A stretch of 64,000 bases of DNA from Ohtaekwangia sp035628875 (GTDB lineage Bacteria; Bacteroidota; Bacteroidia; Cytophagales; Cyclobacteriaceae). Position numbers and translations under genes: made by a program. Each line of letters starts with the position of its first letter. The first letter of the stretch is position 1. Below are positions 32,207 to 41,706 of the stretch, piece by piece. The notes below the pieces were generated by a model that did no database searches, was not told where the DNA came from, and saw only the letters and a list, made by a program, of their open reading frames with translations. The stretch is taken from contig DASPIZ010000091.1 of NCBI GenBank assembly GCA_035628875.1, positions 1-64,000 on the forward strand, read 5' to 3'.

Positions 32207-33463
32207 ATGGTAGACTTATTCGAAAAGCTAAGAATGGAAGCAGGGCCGCTGGCTAAGTACTCACACCTGCCTGACGATTATTTTTTCTTTCCAAAACTTG
32301 AAGGTGATATCGGGCCACGGATGTTGTTTAACGGTAAGCCAGTATTGAATTGGAGTTTAAATAACTACCTGGGATTAGCAAATCATCCGGAAGTACGTAA
32401 AGCAGATGCGGAGGCGGCGGCCCAATATGGAATGGGATTGCCTATGGGAGCACGAATGATGTCTGGAAATTCGGTACACCATCTTGAACTGGAAAAACAG
32501 CTGGCTGAATTTGTAAAGAAGGAAGATGTAATGCTCCTCAACTTTGGTTATCAAGGTGTATTTTCTATTATCGATGCCTTGGTAGATCGTAAGGATGTGA
32601 TCGTATACGATGCAGAAAGTCATGCTTGTATTATCGATGGTGTTCGTTTGCATATGGGTAAACGCTTTGTCTATACGCACAATGATATGGAAAGTCTGGA
32701 GAAACAACTCCAGCGTGCTACAAAGCTGGCAGACGAAACCGGAGGAGGAATACTTGTTATTACGGAAGGTGTTTTCGGTATGTCCGGGAAACAAGGTGAT
32801 CTTAAAGGGGTGGTTGAATTAAAGAAAAAATATAATTTCAGATTATTCGTGGATGACGCCCATGGTTTTGGTACAATGGGAAAAACAGGTGCCGGCGTAG
32901 GCGAGGAGCAAGGTGTTCAGGATGGAATTGACTTGTATTTCTCGACTTTCGCGAAATCCATGGCCAGCATAGGTGCTTTTGTTGCCGCCGACAAACGAAT
33001 TATCAAATACTTACGATACAGTGTCCGCTCGCAGATTTACGCCAAAAGTTTACCCATGCCCCTCGTTATCGGCGGCATCAAGAGACTGGAGCTACTGAGA
33101 ACCCAACCGCACCTAAAAGCCAATCTTTGGACGATTGTCAACGCAATGCAGAGCGGATTGAAGGAGCGCGGATTTAATATTGGGACCACTACTTCTCCGG
33201 TTACTCCGGTGCTGTTTAAAGGTGGTGTGGGAGAGGCTGCCAACATGTCAATGGACCTCCGGGAAAATTATAATATTTTCTGCTCCGTAGTGATCTATCC
33301 TGTTGTGCCTAAGGATGTTATCATGTTCAGGATCATCCCGACTGCCGCTCATACATTGTCGGATGTGGAAGAGACTTTGAATGCATTTTCGAAGCTCAAA
33401 ACCAAGCTGGACAGTGGGTTTTACAAGGAGGAAGTTTTAGTTTCTGTAACCAAGGGGATTTAA
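32207..33463 (+). CDS. PLP-dependent acyl-CoA:amino-acid transferase (serine palmitoyltransferase/KBL family)
   Basis: The 418-aa alpha-oxoamine synthase has N-N-Y-L-G-L-A-N-H-P, D-A-E-S-H-A-C-I-I-D-G-V-R-L (~150, the cofactor-stacking His region), V-D-D-A-H-G-F-G (~218) and the PLP lysine in T-F-A-K-S-M-A-S-I-G (~244). It condenses an amino acid with an acyl-CoA in the cytoplasm. It resembles bacterial serine palmitoyltransferase, so sphingolipid (or capnine-type sulfonolipid) synthesis is likely; glycine C-acetyltransferase or BioF activity is less likely but not excluded. It stands alone. Confidence 0.82.
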   Translation: MVDLFEKLRMEAGPLAKYSHLPDDYFFFPKLEGDIGPRMLFNGKPVLNWSLNNYLGLANHPEVRKADAEAAAQYGMGLPMGARMMSGNSVHHLELEKQLAEFVKKEDVMLLNFGYQGVFSIIDALVDRKDVIVYDAESHACIIDGVRLHMGKRFVYTHNDMESLEKQLQRATKLADETGGGILVITEGVFGMSGKQGDLKGVVELKKKYNFRLFVDDAHGFGTMGKTGAGVGEEQGVQDGIDLYFSTFAKSMASIGAFVAADKRIIKYLRYSVRSQIYAKSLPMPLVIGGIKRLELLRTQPHLKANLWTIVNAMQSGLKERGFNIGTTTSPVTPVLFKGGVGEAANMSMDLRENYNIFCSVVIYPVVPKDVIMFRIIPTAAHTLSDVEETLNAFSKLKTKLDSGFYKEEVLVSVTKGI

Positions 33464-33481
33464 AAAAAACGGCTTTTTCGG

Positions 33482-33510
33482 TTGTTTTCCACGGTTTTTA
33501 TTTAAATTGG
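33482..33510 (+). promoter_or_regulatory. Promoter of the histone-H1-like gene
   Basis: TTG at 33482-33484, an 18-bp spacer and TAAATTGG at 33503-33510 (one mismatch to TAnnTTTG) lie 40 bp before the ATG at 33550. Confidence 0.5.
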
Positions 33511-33549
33511 CGTTAAGAAACTAATTTTTAATCCTAAAACTCTAATACA

Positions 33550-33726
33550 ATGCAAAAGTTTCAAGAGCTCAAAGATCTCATTACTTCGTTAGAAGGAGAT
33601 ATTGACAAGTTTTATAACAAGGGTAATAGTGCTGCAGGTACCCGCGTAAGAAAAGGGATGCAGGACCTTAAAAACCTGGCTCAAGCCATTCGTTCAGAAG
33701 TTCAGGATATTAAGAATAAAGCCTAG
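33550..33726 (+). CDS. Histone H1-like small basic protein
   Basis: The short gene encodes 58 aa: M-Q-K-F-Q-E-L-K-D-L-I-T-S-L-E, then K-G-N-S-A-A-G-T-R-V-R-K-G-M-Q-D-L-K, ending S-E-V-Q-D-I-K-N-K-A. The R-V-R-K-G-M-Q-D-L-K core is the conserved element of the small histone-H1-like (Hc1-type) proteins of Bacteroidota, thought to bind DNA in the nucleoid. It has its own promoter and a strong terminator, so it forms a single-gene unit, probably well expressed. Confidence 0.85.
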   Translation: MQKFQELKDLITSLEGDIDKFYNKGNSAAGTRVRKGMQDLKNLAQAIRSEVQDIKNKA

Positions 33727-33747
33727 CCTCCAACTAAGATTCTGATA

Positions 33748-33777
33748 AGGGATAGCTTCTTTAAGCTATCCTTTTTT
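33748..33777 (+). terminator. Terminator of the histone-H1-like gene
   Basis: The perfect stem GGATAGCTT/AAGCTATCC (33750-33758 with 33763-33771) has a 4-nt loop followed by TTTTTTG. Confidence 0.9.
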
Positions 33778-33833
33778 GTTGCTTTACGCCAAGACCAGCG
33801 CTCGCACTAAATTTAATCGGGTAAACATGATGC

Positions 33834-34709
33834 CTATAAAACCTGATTTTCAGAAATAGTGTTGATCTTTTTTTGAAGTGCCGCGGATGCTTTCAGCAAT
33901 GGTTGCCTTACTTCAGCGCCACAAATACCCATTTGTGAAAGTACATGTTTTATCCCAACAGGATTGCCTTCTTCATACATGGGGCTATTAATTTCCAACA
34001 GCCTGAATTGTTCCTGACTCGCTTTCTGAAAGTTTCCTGACTCCGTAAAGCCTTTTATTCTTTTGAAAATCAATGGAAACGCATTTGCCAATACAGAGAT
34101 AATTCCTTTTCCGCCGATCGCATAAACAGGTACCGTAAGCATATCATCACCAGAGATCAGCATAAAATCTTTGGGGGCATTCTTCACAATGTTCATGCAC
34201 TGTTCCAGATTTCCCGAAGCTTCTTTTACGCCTATTATATTACTGAGTTGGGCTAGCCGTACCGTTGTTTCCGCCGTCAGGTTTGATGAAGTGCGGCCAG
34301 GGATATTATACAATATTACCGGAACTGGCGACTTAATAGCAACCTGCTTAAAGTGTTGATAGATACCTTCCTGTGATGGCTTGTTGTAATACGGACTAAC
34401 AGATAGTAAGGCAGAAACATCAGTAAAATCCGTTTCCTTCAACGTCTCAACCACCTCCTGTGTATTGTTTCCACCTACACCATAAACGATTGGAAGTTTT
34501 TTGGAATTATGCTGACGTACAAATTCAAGAATCTGGTTTTTCTCTTCAGCAGTGCAGGTAGGTGATTCACCGGTCGTACCCATCACAACGTAGTAATCAA
34601 CACCTTTTGCAGTATGCGTTAAAAGCTTTTTCAATGCCTTATAATCTACTTCTAAAGTGCTTGTGAAAGGAGTTACTAATGCTACGCCAGTTCCGTATAA
34701 TTTTTTCAT
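33834..34709 (-). CDS. dapA: 4-hydroxy-tetrahydrodipicolinate synthase
   Basis: The 291-aa TIM-barrel protein has G-T-T-G-E-S-P-T (~45), the catalytic tyrosine in Y-N-I-P-G-R-T (~135), the Schiff-base lysine in G-V-K-E-A-S-G (~163) and I-S-G-D-D-M-L (~186). It condenses pyruvate with aspartate semialdehyde in the lysine/diaminopimelate pathway. The start is ATG at 34709, with a -7 box 17 bp upstream. Confidence 0.94.
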   Translation of the reverse strand: MKKLYGTGVALVTPFTSTLEVDYKALKKLLTHTAKGVDYYVVMGTTGESPTCTAEEKNQILEFVRQHNSKKLPIVYGVGGNNTQEVVETLKETDFTDVSALLSVSPYYNKPSQEGIYQHFKQVAIKSPVPVILYNIPGRTSSNLTAETTVRLAQLSNIIGVKEASGNLEQCMNIVKNAPKDFMLISGDDMLTVPVYAIGGKGIISVLANAFPLIFKRIKGFTESGNFQKASQEQFRLLEINSPMYEEGNPVGIKHVLSQMGICGAEVRQPLLKASAALQKKINTISENQVL

Positions 34710-34725
34710 CTCAAATTAAAAACGC

Positions 34726-34733
34726 CAAAAGTA
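34726..34733 (-). promoter_or_regulatory. -7 box of dapA
   Basis: The minus strand reads TACTTTTG (34733 to 34726), an exact TAnnTTTG match 17 bp before the dapA ATG. No TTG lies at standard spacing upstream. The short distance implies an almost leaderless message. Confidence 0.5.
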
Positions 34734-34844
34734 ATACGATTTATTTCAAAATTCATCTTTAACGTTTCAAATTGCAGGCTGTTTAGAACCAGAATTTTTT
34801 TACGCCTTAATGAGAAGGGAAAGTTAAGGAAAGCGTTAGTATAA

Positions 34845-35348
34845 TTATCGGATCTGCGTGATATACTTGTGAATCGATTCGAGTAGTCCACTGGTCGTAT
34901 TTACGGATTCAATCATAAAATCCAGGTATAGTTTTCCTTCTTCCCAATAACGCCCCACGCGGCATTTTGCAGGGCTGCGTGCCAGCAGGTTAAGAATGTA
35001 TGGATTGGGTTCAACATCCAGGCAAAACAAATAATCCAACGGTGCTTCCGCGAATTGAATTGCACTGGGAGAAATTATTGTTCCCCAGAAAACATCTTTA
35101 TCCGTAAAGAAGTCAAATTTAAATTCGAAGTTTTCAGTATTTTCGGGCAGAAACTCGAGCACCTGTACATGCTTTCCCGCCGTCTCAAGTCGTTTTATAA
35201 ACTCTTTAATAGCAAAATGCTTTTGTTTGTCTTCAGCGGTAAAAACAATTCCGATGGTACGGGCTTTTTCATACGGAACACTGCTATGTGGTGCTTTTAC
35301 TTTTTTAAGTAGTCGATTGGTTTTATATTTTAAAAGAGCAAGCTTCAT
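34845..35348 (-). CDS. DUF6913-like protein
   Basis: The 167-aa soluble protein opens with a basic helix (L-K-Y-K-T-N-R-L-L-K-K-V). It then has alternating beta/alpha elements: T-I-G-I-V-F-T-A-E-D, V-Q-V-L-E-F, P-L-D-Y-L-F-C-L-D and R-V-G-R-Y-W-E-E-G-K-L-Y-L-D-F-M-I. From memory this matches the Bacteroidota family DUF6913, whose function is unknown. It lies between dapA and ligA on the same strand; gaps of 135 and 51 bp allow read-through from ligA. Confidence 0.65.
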   Translation of the reverse strand: MKLALLKYKTNRLLKKVKAPHSSVPYEKARTIGIVFTAEDKQKHFAIKEFIKRLETAGKHVQVLEFLPENTENFEFKFDFFTDKDVFWGTIISPSAIQFAEAPLDYLFCLDVEPNPYILNLLARSPAKCRVGRYWEEGKLYLDFMIESVNTTSGLLESIHKYITQIR

Positions 35349-35399
35349 GAATGGTGAGTCGAAAGATAGAAGGATTTTGGCATCTGTGTGTTATGTTCC

Positions 35400-37418
35400 T
35401 TACACTTTTGGCTTCAAAAGCTGTTCAAATTCGTCTTCGGATATTATGTTAACACCCAGCTTTTCTGCTTTTTCACGTTTTGACGGCCCCATATTATCAC
35501 CCGCCACAAGATAGTCGAGTTTTTTGGAGACTGAAGAAAGGATTCGTCCGCCGTTTTCCACAATGATTTGCTGAAGCTGATCGCGTTCATAACGCTGAAA
35601 AACCCCGGAAATGACAAACGACTTATTTCCCAGGACATCACTTTGTTTTATCGGTTCCTTCAATTCACTTTCAAACTGTAACCCAGCGCTTTTAAGTCGC
35701 GTAATCTCACGCTGGTTTTCAGGCACCTGAAAGAATTGGTAAACACTTTGTGCAATCTTTTCACCTACCTCAGGGGCGGCGAGTAATTCTTCCTGCGAGG
35801 CTTTTGCGATATTATCGATGTTTGTAAAATAGCGCGCAAGCTTTTCAGCAACTGTCTTACCAACATAACGAATTCCAATAGCAAAAAGCACACTTTCAAA
35901 TGGTGTTGCTTTAGATTTTTCGATGCCATCAAGTAAATTCTTTACAGATTTTTCCTTATAGCCATCTAATCGAAGTACATCCTCACGGGTGAGATCATAC
36001 AGGTCTGCAGGGCTCTTTACAAGACCGAGTGCATAGAGCTGATAAATCGTTCTTTCGCCAAGCGAATTCAGATCCATCGCTTTGCGCTGAATAAAATGTT
36101 CTATCCGCCCTGTGATCTGCGGAGGACAACCTGCAATATTCGGACAATAATGAGCAGCTTCACCTTCGTAGCGGATCAATTTAGTGCCACACTCAGGGCA
36201 CTCGTCAATATACTGGACAGGCATTGATTTTGCATCTCGTTGGCTCAGATCAACGCCGGTAACCTTTGGAATGATCTCACCACCTTTTTCAACAAAAACC
36301 CGGTCACCAATGCGCAGGTCAAGCCGGGCTATTTCATTGGCATTATGGAGCGATGCACGTTTCACCGTTGTTCCCGCAAGAAAAACAGGTTCAAGTTCTG
36401 CTACAGGTGTAACGGCGCCAGTTCGTCCAACCTGATACGTAATGCCATTTAACCTGGTGCTCGCACTTTGCGCCTTGTATTTATAGGCAATGGCCCAGCG
36501 CGGACTTTTCGCTGTAAATCCGAGGGCCACCTGTTGTTCAATATTATTCACCTTGATAACAACTCCATCTGTTTCCAGCGGAAGTTCCATCCGTTTCGTT
36601 TCCCACTGGTCGATGTAGGCCAGCACCTCATCCATGGTGTTGCATTTCTGGTAGGTTGGTGAAACATTGAATCCCCATTCCTCCAGTTTTTTTATGGCTT
36701 CCTCGTGTGTCTCAATACCGGATTCATCACCCAAGAGGTAGTAGGCATAACAATCGAGTTTACGTTGCGCAACAATTGTTGAGTCTTGCATCTTCATCGT
36801 ACCCGAAGCTGTATTTCGTGCATTAGCATATTTTTCTTCGCCAATGTCTTCACGTTCCTTATTGATTTGAAGAAACACTTCTTTCGGAAGAAAAATCTCA
36901 CCACGAACCTCAAACGAAGCTGGGATGTTTTTGCCGCGTATCTGCAAAGGAATACTGCGAATAGTCTTTACGTTGTTGGTCACGTCATCACCTCTCACGC
37001 CGTCTCCCCGGGTGACGCCCCTAACCAGTATTCCATTTTCATAGGTAAGACTGATAGATACCCCGTCAAACTTAAGCTCACAAAAATAGGTGTAGTCATC
37101 ACCATCCAACCCCTTGGCTACCCTGGCATCGAAGTCTTTTAATTCGCCAGCGCTATAGGTGTTGCCAAGCGAAAGCATTGGATACCGGTGAAAAACCGTC
37201 GCAAAACTTTTGGTGATCGTACCACCGACACGCTGGGTAGGAGATTCGGGCCTTTTTAATTCCGGAAATTGTTTCTCCAAAGCCTGAAGTTTCTCCAGTA
37301 ACTTATCAAATTCAAAGTCACTGATCTCGGTACGATTTTGCTGGTAGTAAAGATCATTGTGATAATTGATCTTTTCTATGAGGTCGTCGATATCTTTTTT
37401 GGCGTTATCGGATGTCAT
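35400..37418 (-). CDS. ligA: NAD-dependent DNA ligase
   Basis: The 672-aa protein is full length. It has an N-terminal Ia domain (Y-H-N-D-L-Y-Y-Q), the adenylation lysine in C-E-L-K-F-D-G-V-S-I (~112), a four-cysteine zinc finger (C-P-E-C-G...C-P-N...C), tandem helix-hairpin-helix motifs (~440-580) and a C-terminal BRCT domain (~595-670). It seals nicks in replication and repair using NAD+. It is transcribed leftward, possibly with 34845 and dapA. TACTTTCG on the minus strand (37465-37458) is a plausible -7 variant. Confidence 0.97.
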   Translation of the reverse strand: MTSDNAKKDIDDLIEKINYHNDLYYQQNRTEISDFEFDKLLEKLQALEKQFPELKRPESPTQRVGGTITKSFATVFHRYPMLSLGNTYSAGELKDFDARVAKGLDGDDYTYFCELKFDGVSISLTYENGILVRGVTRGDGVRGDDVTNNVKTIRSIPLQIRGKNIPASFEVRGEIFLPKEVFLQINKEREDIGEEKYANARNTASGTMKMQDSTIVAQRKLDCYAYYLLGDESGIETHEEAIKKLEEWGFNVSPTYQKCNTMDEVLAYIDQWETKRMELPLETDGVVIKVNNIEQQVALGFTAKSPRWAIAYKYKAQSASTRLNGITYQVGRTGAVTPVAELEPVFLAGTTVKRASLHNANEIARLDLRIGDRVFVEKGGEIIPKVTGVDLSQRDAKSMPVQYIDECPECGTKLIRYEGEAAHYCPNIAGCPPQITGRIEHFIQRKAMDLNSLGERTIYQLYALGLVKSPADLYDLTREDVLRLDGYKEKSVKNLLDGIEKSKATPFESVLFAIGIRYVGKTVAEKLARYFTNIDNIAKASQEELLAAPEVGEKIAQSVYQFFQVPENQREITRLKSAGLQFESELKEPIKQSDVLGNKSFVISGVFQRYERDQLQQIIVENGGRILSSVSKKLDYLVAGDNMGPSKREKAEKLGVNIISEDEFEQLLKPKV

Positions 37419-37480
37419 GGGAGTAGACGGGATCGATCAACAAAGGGATAATTGGTACGAAAGTAAACAATCTGTTAAAG

Positions 37481-39331
37481 CTATTTTGTTTTTGATTCAT
37501 ACGGCACCAATACCTGTTTTAAATCAAGTTGATTATTTTTTCGATTAATGTCCGCAAGCCGCCGCGAAGGATCTATTTCAATTGAAGCAATTTCGGCAGC
37601 GCTGTGATTAATACTCAACGTATAGGTTGGATTCACCCAGGGCCAGGCAACAAGGTCCCTGCGTTCCATGGTTTTGTCTTCGATGCCCTTGTTGCCACGC
37701 ATTTCACTCAGCGGGATATAGTACAGCTCGCTGGAGCCATCCTGGTAAGTAACCAAAAGATCAATCGGCATCGGAAAATCACCCATCCGCGCAAGCGTAA
37801 CATAGGTTTTGTTTTCCTGCTCTACAACGGTTTGAATGGTATAATCAATTTGTTTCGTTGTATTGATCCAATAACTCAAATACCAGTGAAGCTGCAATCC
37901 GGAAACTTTTTCCATTACCCGTATGAAATCATTGGGCTCCGGATGACGGAATTTCCAGGTATTGTAATATTGTCGCATTCCACGGTAAAAGACTTCTTCG
38001 CCGATAATGTATTTTAACTGATGAAGAAATACGGCGCCCATGCTGTAAGCACCAATGCTATAAGCGCGGTTCGTGTTAAAATGATCGCTATGCTGATGGA
38101 TCGGCTCCTGTAAGCCACTCTTCACGAGATTAAAATATCCACCATAGTTTTGCGCATGATCGGGCTTTTCATTTGAAACATGGGCTTCAAATTCATGGGC
38201 TGCAAACTCTGTAAATCCTTCATCCATCCATCCATACAAGGCTTCATTGGATGCCAGCACTGCCTGGAACCAACTATGTGCTACCTCATGCACCATCACA
38301 CCGATAAGCCCCTCCAAAGTGCCCTCACCGAGAATGAGTGTACACATGGGATACTCCATACCACCATCACCACCTTGGATAACGGAGTAAGTATCGTAAG
38401 GATATTTACCGAAAGTTTTGTTCATGAATTCAAAATGTTTTACGGCAAATTCTTGCATCTTTTTCCAGTTGTCGGCAGTCTTCGACTGATAGAAGAAATG
38501 TAAGGCTGGTCCGTTAGGTACTTGTACTATGTCGTGGATATAATCCGGATCTGCAGCCCATGCAAAGTCAATTACGTTCTTTGCTGTAAAATGCCAGGTA
38601 AGATCGCCGGTAGGTTTGTTAACTTTACTTCCTTCTTTTTCGTATCCGTGCCCAACCTTATCGGCGTTCTGTAATTTCCCTGTGCCACCAATAACATAGG
38701 TCGGATCAGTTGTGATCTTGACATCATAATCACCAAATACACCATGGAATTCACGACCGATATAAGGATAAGCATGCCATCCTCGGAAGTCATATTCCGC
38801 AATTTTTGGATACCATTGTGTCATGGAGTAGGCGATGCCTTCGCGGTTATTTCTGCCGCTTCTCCGGATTTGCGCGGGAACCTGTGACTCAAATTTCATC
38901 TCAAAAACTGCTTTTGCGTTTGGAAGGATTGGTTTGGCAAGCGTTACTTCCATGATGGTTCCATCGATATGGTAGGCCATATCTTTGCCATCCTGTTTCA
39001 GGCTTTGAATATGCTGGTAGCCGATCTCATCATCTTTCAGTTTCCAAATGCGGTCCATTACCCGTCTGTCGGCATCTTGTATGGTACGTGATCGCACATC
39101 CATCATACTGCCCGGTTGAAACGCATTGAAGTACAGGTGATAGAACACTTTCCGAAGTGTGTCGGTGGAATTATTATGGTAGGTAAGCTTTTGGTTACCA
39201 GCAATTTTATGTGTGGATACATCAAGCTTTACTTCCATTACATAATCGGCGCGTTGCTGCCATCTGTAATCTTGTGAAAAAGCTGTCTGGAATAAAAAAA
39301 CTGAAAGAATAAGCAGGATGGATTTCAGCAT
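37481..39331 (-). CDS. M1 family metallopeptidase
   Basis: The 616-aa protein has a signal peptide ending T-A-F-S-Q. The zinc site is H-E-V-A-H-S-W (~290) with the distal Glu in D-E-G-F-T-E-F (~313). G-G-M-E-Y-P (~273) replaces the GAMEN exopeptidase motif. An N-terminal beta domain precedes the catalytic core. It is a predicted periplasmic or outer-membrane aminopeptidase-like enzyme that trims peptides, consistent with the uptake systems at 22-26 kb. It stands alone, 63 bp from ligA on the same strand. Confidence 0.9.
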   Translation of the reverse strand: MLKSILLILSVFLFQTAFSQDYRWQQRADYVMEVKLDVSTHKIAGNQKLTYHNNSTDTLRKVFYHLYFNAFQPGSMMDVRSRTIQDADRRVMDRIWKLKDDEIGYQHIQSLKQDGKDMAYHIDGTIMEVTLAKPILPNAKAVFEMKFESQVPAQIRRSGRNNREGIAYSMTQWYPKIAEYDFRGWHAYPYIGREFHGVFGDYDVKITTDPTYVIGGTGKLQNADKVGHGYEKEGSKVNKPTGDLTWHFTAKNVIDFAWAADPDYIHDIVQVPNGPALHFFYQSKTADNWKKMQEFAVKHFEFMNKTFGKYPYDTYSVIQGGDGGMEYPMCTLILGEGTLEGLIGVMVHEVAHSWFQAVLASNEALYGWMDEGFTEFAAHEFEAHVSNEKPDHAQNYGGYFNLVKSGLQEPIHQHSDHFNTNRAYSIGAYSMGAVFLHQLKYIIGEEVFYRGMRQYYNTWKFRHPEPNDFIRVMEKVSGLQLHWYLSYWINTTKQIDYTIQTVVEQENKTYVTLARMGDFPMPIDLLVTYQDGSSELYYIPLSEMRGNKGIEDKTMERRDLVAWPWVNPTYTLSINHSAAEIASIEIDPSRRLADINRKNNQLDLKQVLVPYESKTK

Positions 39332-39431
39332 GCGAATAGATTAATGGTTATGGCTGCAAAATATTGAAAGATGCATCATGCTGCAAGGTTTACGAATGGT
39401 TTAGGTATTTCTCGCTAAAAGGATTTACGGT

Positions 39432-39697
39432 GAGCTTCAAGCTGCAGGCTTCAGGCTTCAGGTTGTTTGCGATAACTAACAAGTTTCCGAAAACAACCTC
39501 GAACAGGTGTGGGGCTAGATTAAGAGATTTTAACCACCCCCCGTTCAGCTATTCGCTGGGAGTATAGGTGTGCCAGGAACAATTCAAGATTATTTTCGCA
39601 TCACGTCATTTCGAAAACCTCAAACCTCAAACTTCAAACCTCAAACAATTGGCACAAGCCCATCGTTATCGAAATCAACATGAAACCTTAAACCTTC
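39432..39697. repeat. Heptad-word tracts before the M1 peptidase gene
   Basis: 39432-39463 reads GCTTCAA, GCTGCAG, GCTTCAG, GCTTCAG. 39616-39647 reads CCTCAAA, CCTCAAA, CTTCAAA, CCTCAAA, followed by CGTTATCGAAATCAAC and CATGAAACCTTAAACC. The last part reaches the stop codon of the histidine kinase gene. The segment parallels 4481-4597. The remaining spacer (39332-39431, 39464-39615) holds no gene. Confidence 0.65.
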
Positions 39698-41592
39698 GTC
39701 AACGGTATGGTTATCGTAAAAGTGGTTCCGTAACCTTCTTCGCTGTCGAGGAAAATTACGCCACCCAGTTTATCGACAGCTTGTTTAACGATGTACAAGC
39801 CGAGCCCGGCACCGGAGGAAAGATCGCTTGCCCTGTAAAACATATTGAACACACTGTTCAAATGTTCGCGCGGCACGCCGATGCCATTGTCTTTTATCAC
39901 AAGTTGAAGTCCGTTTACGGCGTGGCGTACGGTAAGCTTCACAAAACGGGCTTGCTTTTTGGGATCGCAGTATTTGATGGCGTTGGATACAAGGTTATTA
40001 AAAATAACACTTAGTCGAAAAGTATCAAGTCGCAGGGGTGCTCTCAGATCACTTTCAAAACTAAAATCAATACCTTCCGCACGCGGCATATTTTTATGTG
40101 TATCAATACTTTGTTTCCAGATCGGTTCGATGGTGGTGTCACTTTCAGACACCTCAAGGTTTCCGTTTCTTGAGTATTCCAGAATGGAACTGATGGTTGT
40201 ATCTAACCGCGTAATGCTGTCGCGAATACGAAATGTGCAATCGTGGATATTCTGGATGTCCCTTTCTTTCAATATGATTTCAACCAATCCAAGAATCGAA
40301 GCCAGGGGTGAACGTAAGTCGTGTGAGGTGCGGTAAACAAAACTATCAAGTTCAAAATTTTTAGCTTCGAGTTCATTCAAAGTTTTTTTCAACTTCGCTG
40401 CCTGGATTTTGCTTTCGGTAATGTTCTGGGTGAGTAATATGGCCACTGGAATACTGTTGTCTTTATCGAAACACGGCTTCCCTAAAAAAATATAATCCTG
40501 CCCATTGAAATCCCATTCGAAAGAAACACTTTCTCCGGCAAACAGTTTTTCAAAAAAAACGCTGAGTCTTTTAAATCGATCCGGGGTGTAAACATCCTTT
40601 GCATTTCTACCTACATAATACGCACTGGTTCGCCCGAGTTTATCAAACTCTTCACCCTCCGCAATAAGATAGTTATAATTCCGGTCGATCATGAACACCG
40701 CACCATTCGGAATATTATTGCCGAGAATTTTATAATAATTAAAGAATCGTTGTTTTTCCTTTTCGGCTTCTTCGCGTTCATGCACATCCCTGGATGTACT
40801 CAGGATCAGAATTACATTTCCGGATTTATCAAAGATTGGTCGCGAATGCGATTCCATCCAGCGAAATCCACGGTCTTTGGTTTTAAACAAGTAGACCATC
40901 TTCGGCGGTGGACCGGATGGTGCATCACCAGGTATTTCGCCAGCCTCACGTTTCCGATGATCTTCCTCCAATGCCTTAATCATATCGGGATGAAAAAAAT
41001 CATAAGGAGAATGACCTTCCATTTCGATCGGTTCGTATCCGGTTACATCTTTGCATGAAGGACTTACATATAGGTACCTTGCTTCATGTGGTTCGTGCAG
41101 GCACACGATATCGCTTACATTTTCGGAGATCAATTTAAACTTATCAACCTCTTCACTGAGTACCCGCTGAATATCGGTTAACCTTCCGGAGTAGTTGGTG
41201 TGTTCGCGGTTGATTTGAATTTCATGAAGTGCCTGTGCGAACTTATCGCCTTCAGAATCGTATTGAATGCCCAGGTCCTTTCCGATGCATGTAATGGTGT
41301 CACCATCCGGTATAAATCTCCAGTGAATAGTCGTAACGTTTGGTGGAGCCGGAAGGTCTACGATTAACTCAAGGGCCTGGCCAGTTCTCAAACATTCGTC
41401 CAGTGAATTGATGGAATAACTCTCCAGTATACCAAGGCTTGCAAAAACATCACGCGAATGATGTATATCTTCAATTCTTTTTTTAACGGCCTTATTTGCA
41501 AAAAGAATTTCTCTTTCTTTGCCGAGAATCAAGTGCAATTCTTCCGAAAGATCTGAAAGCTGTTTGAAAGAAAGCGCTACAGTATCACTCAT
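39688..41592 (-). CDS. PAS-domain sensor histidine kinase
   Basis: The 634-aa protein has no membrane segment. PAS-like domains lie at ~10-115, ~150-275 (with Y-L-Y-V-S-P-S-C-K-D-V-T-G-Y-E-P and a PAC-type S-T-S-R-D-V-H-E-R-E) and ~285-395. Its H-box is R-T-S-H-D-L-R-S-P-L (His ~422), with N-box N-L-V-S-N-A-I-K-Y, G1 D-N-G-I-G-V and G2 G-A-G-L-G-L-Y-I-V. It is a cytoplasmic sensor that phosphorylates an unknown regulator. It has no receiver domain and no regulator gene beside it. It is divergent from the VAO-type flavoprotein gene, 114 bp away. Confidence 0.92.
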   Translation of the reverse strand: MSDTVALSFKQLSDLSEELHLILGKEREILFANKAVKKRIEDIHHSRDVFASLGILESYSINSLDECLRTGQALELIVDLPAPPNVTTIHWRFIPDGDTITCIGKDLGIQYDSEGDKFAQALHEIQINREHTNYSGRLTDIQRVLSEEVDKFKLISENVSDIVCLHEPHEARYLYVSPSCKDVTGYEPIEMEGHSPYDFFHPDMIKALEEDHRKREAGEIPGDAPSGPPPKMVYLFKTKDRGFRWMESHSRPIFDKSGNVILILSTSRDVHEREEAEKEKQRFFNYYKILGNNIPNGAVFMIDRNYNYLIAEGEEFDKLGRTSAYYVGRNAKDVYTPDRFKRLSVFFEKLFAGESVSFEWDFNGQDYIFLGKPCFDKDNSIPVAILLTQNITESKIQAAKLKKTLNELEAKNFELDSFVYRTSHDLRSPLASILGLVEIILKERDIQNIHDCTFRIRDSITRLDTTISSILEYSRNGNLEVSESDTTIEPIWKQSIDTHKNMPRAEGIDFSFESDLRAPLRLDTFRLSVIFNNLVSNAIKYCDPKKQARFVKLTVRHAVNGLQLVIKDNGIGVPREHLNSVFNMFYRASDLSSGAGLGLYIVKQAVDKLGGVIFLDSEEGYGTTFTITIPLTKV

Positions 41593-41706
41593 GAGGGTAA
41601 TCGTGATGAATTTATAAACTGAATATTAAGAATTTCAGATGTACAAACGAAACGATTGTAGCTTGTTTTATTACATGATTTAGACGAACGAAGAATAATA
41701 TAAAAA

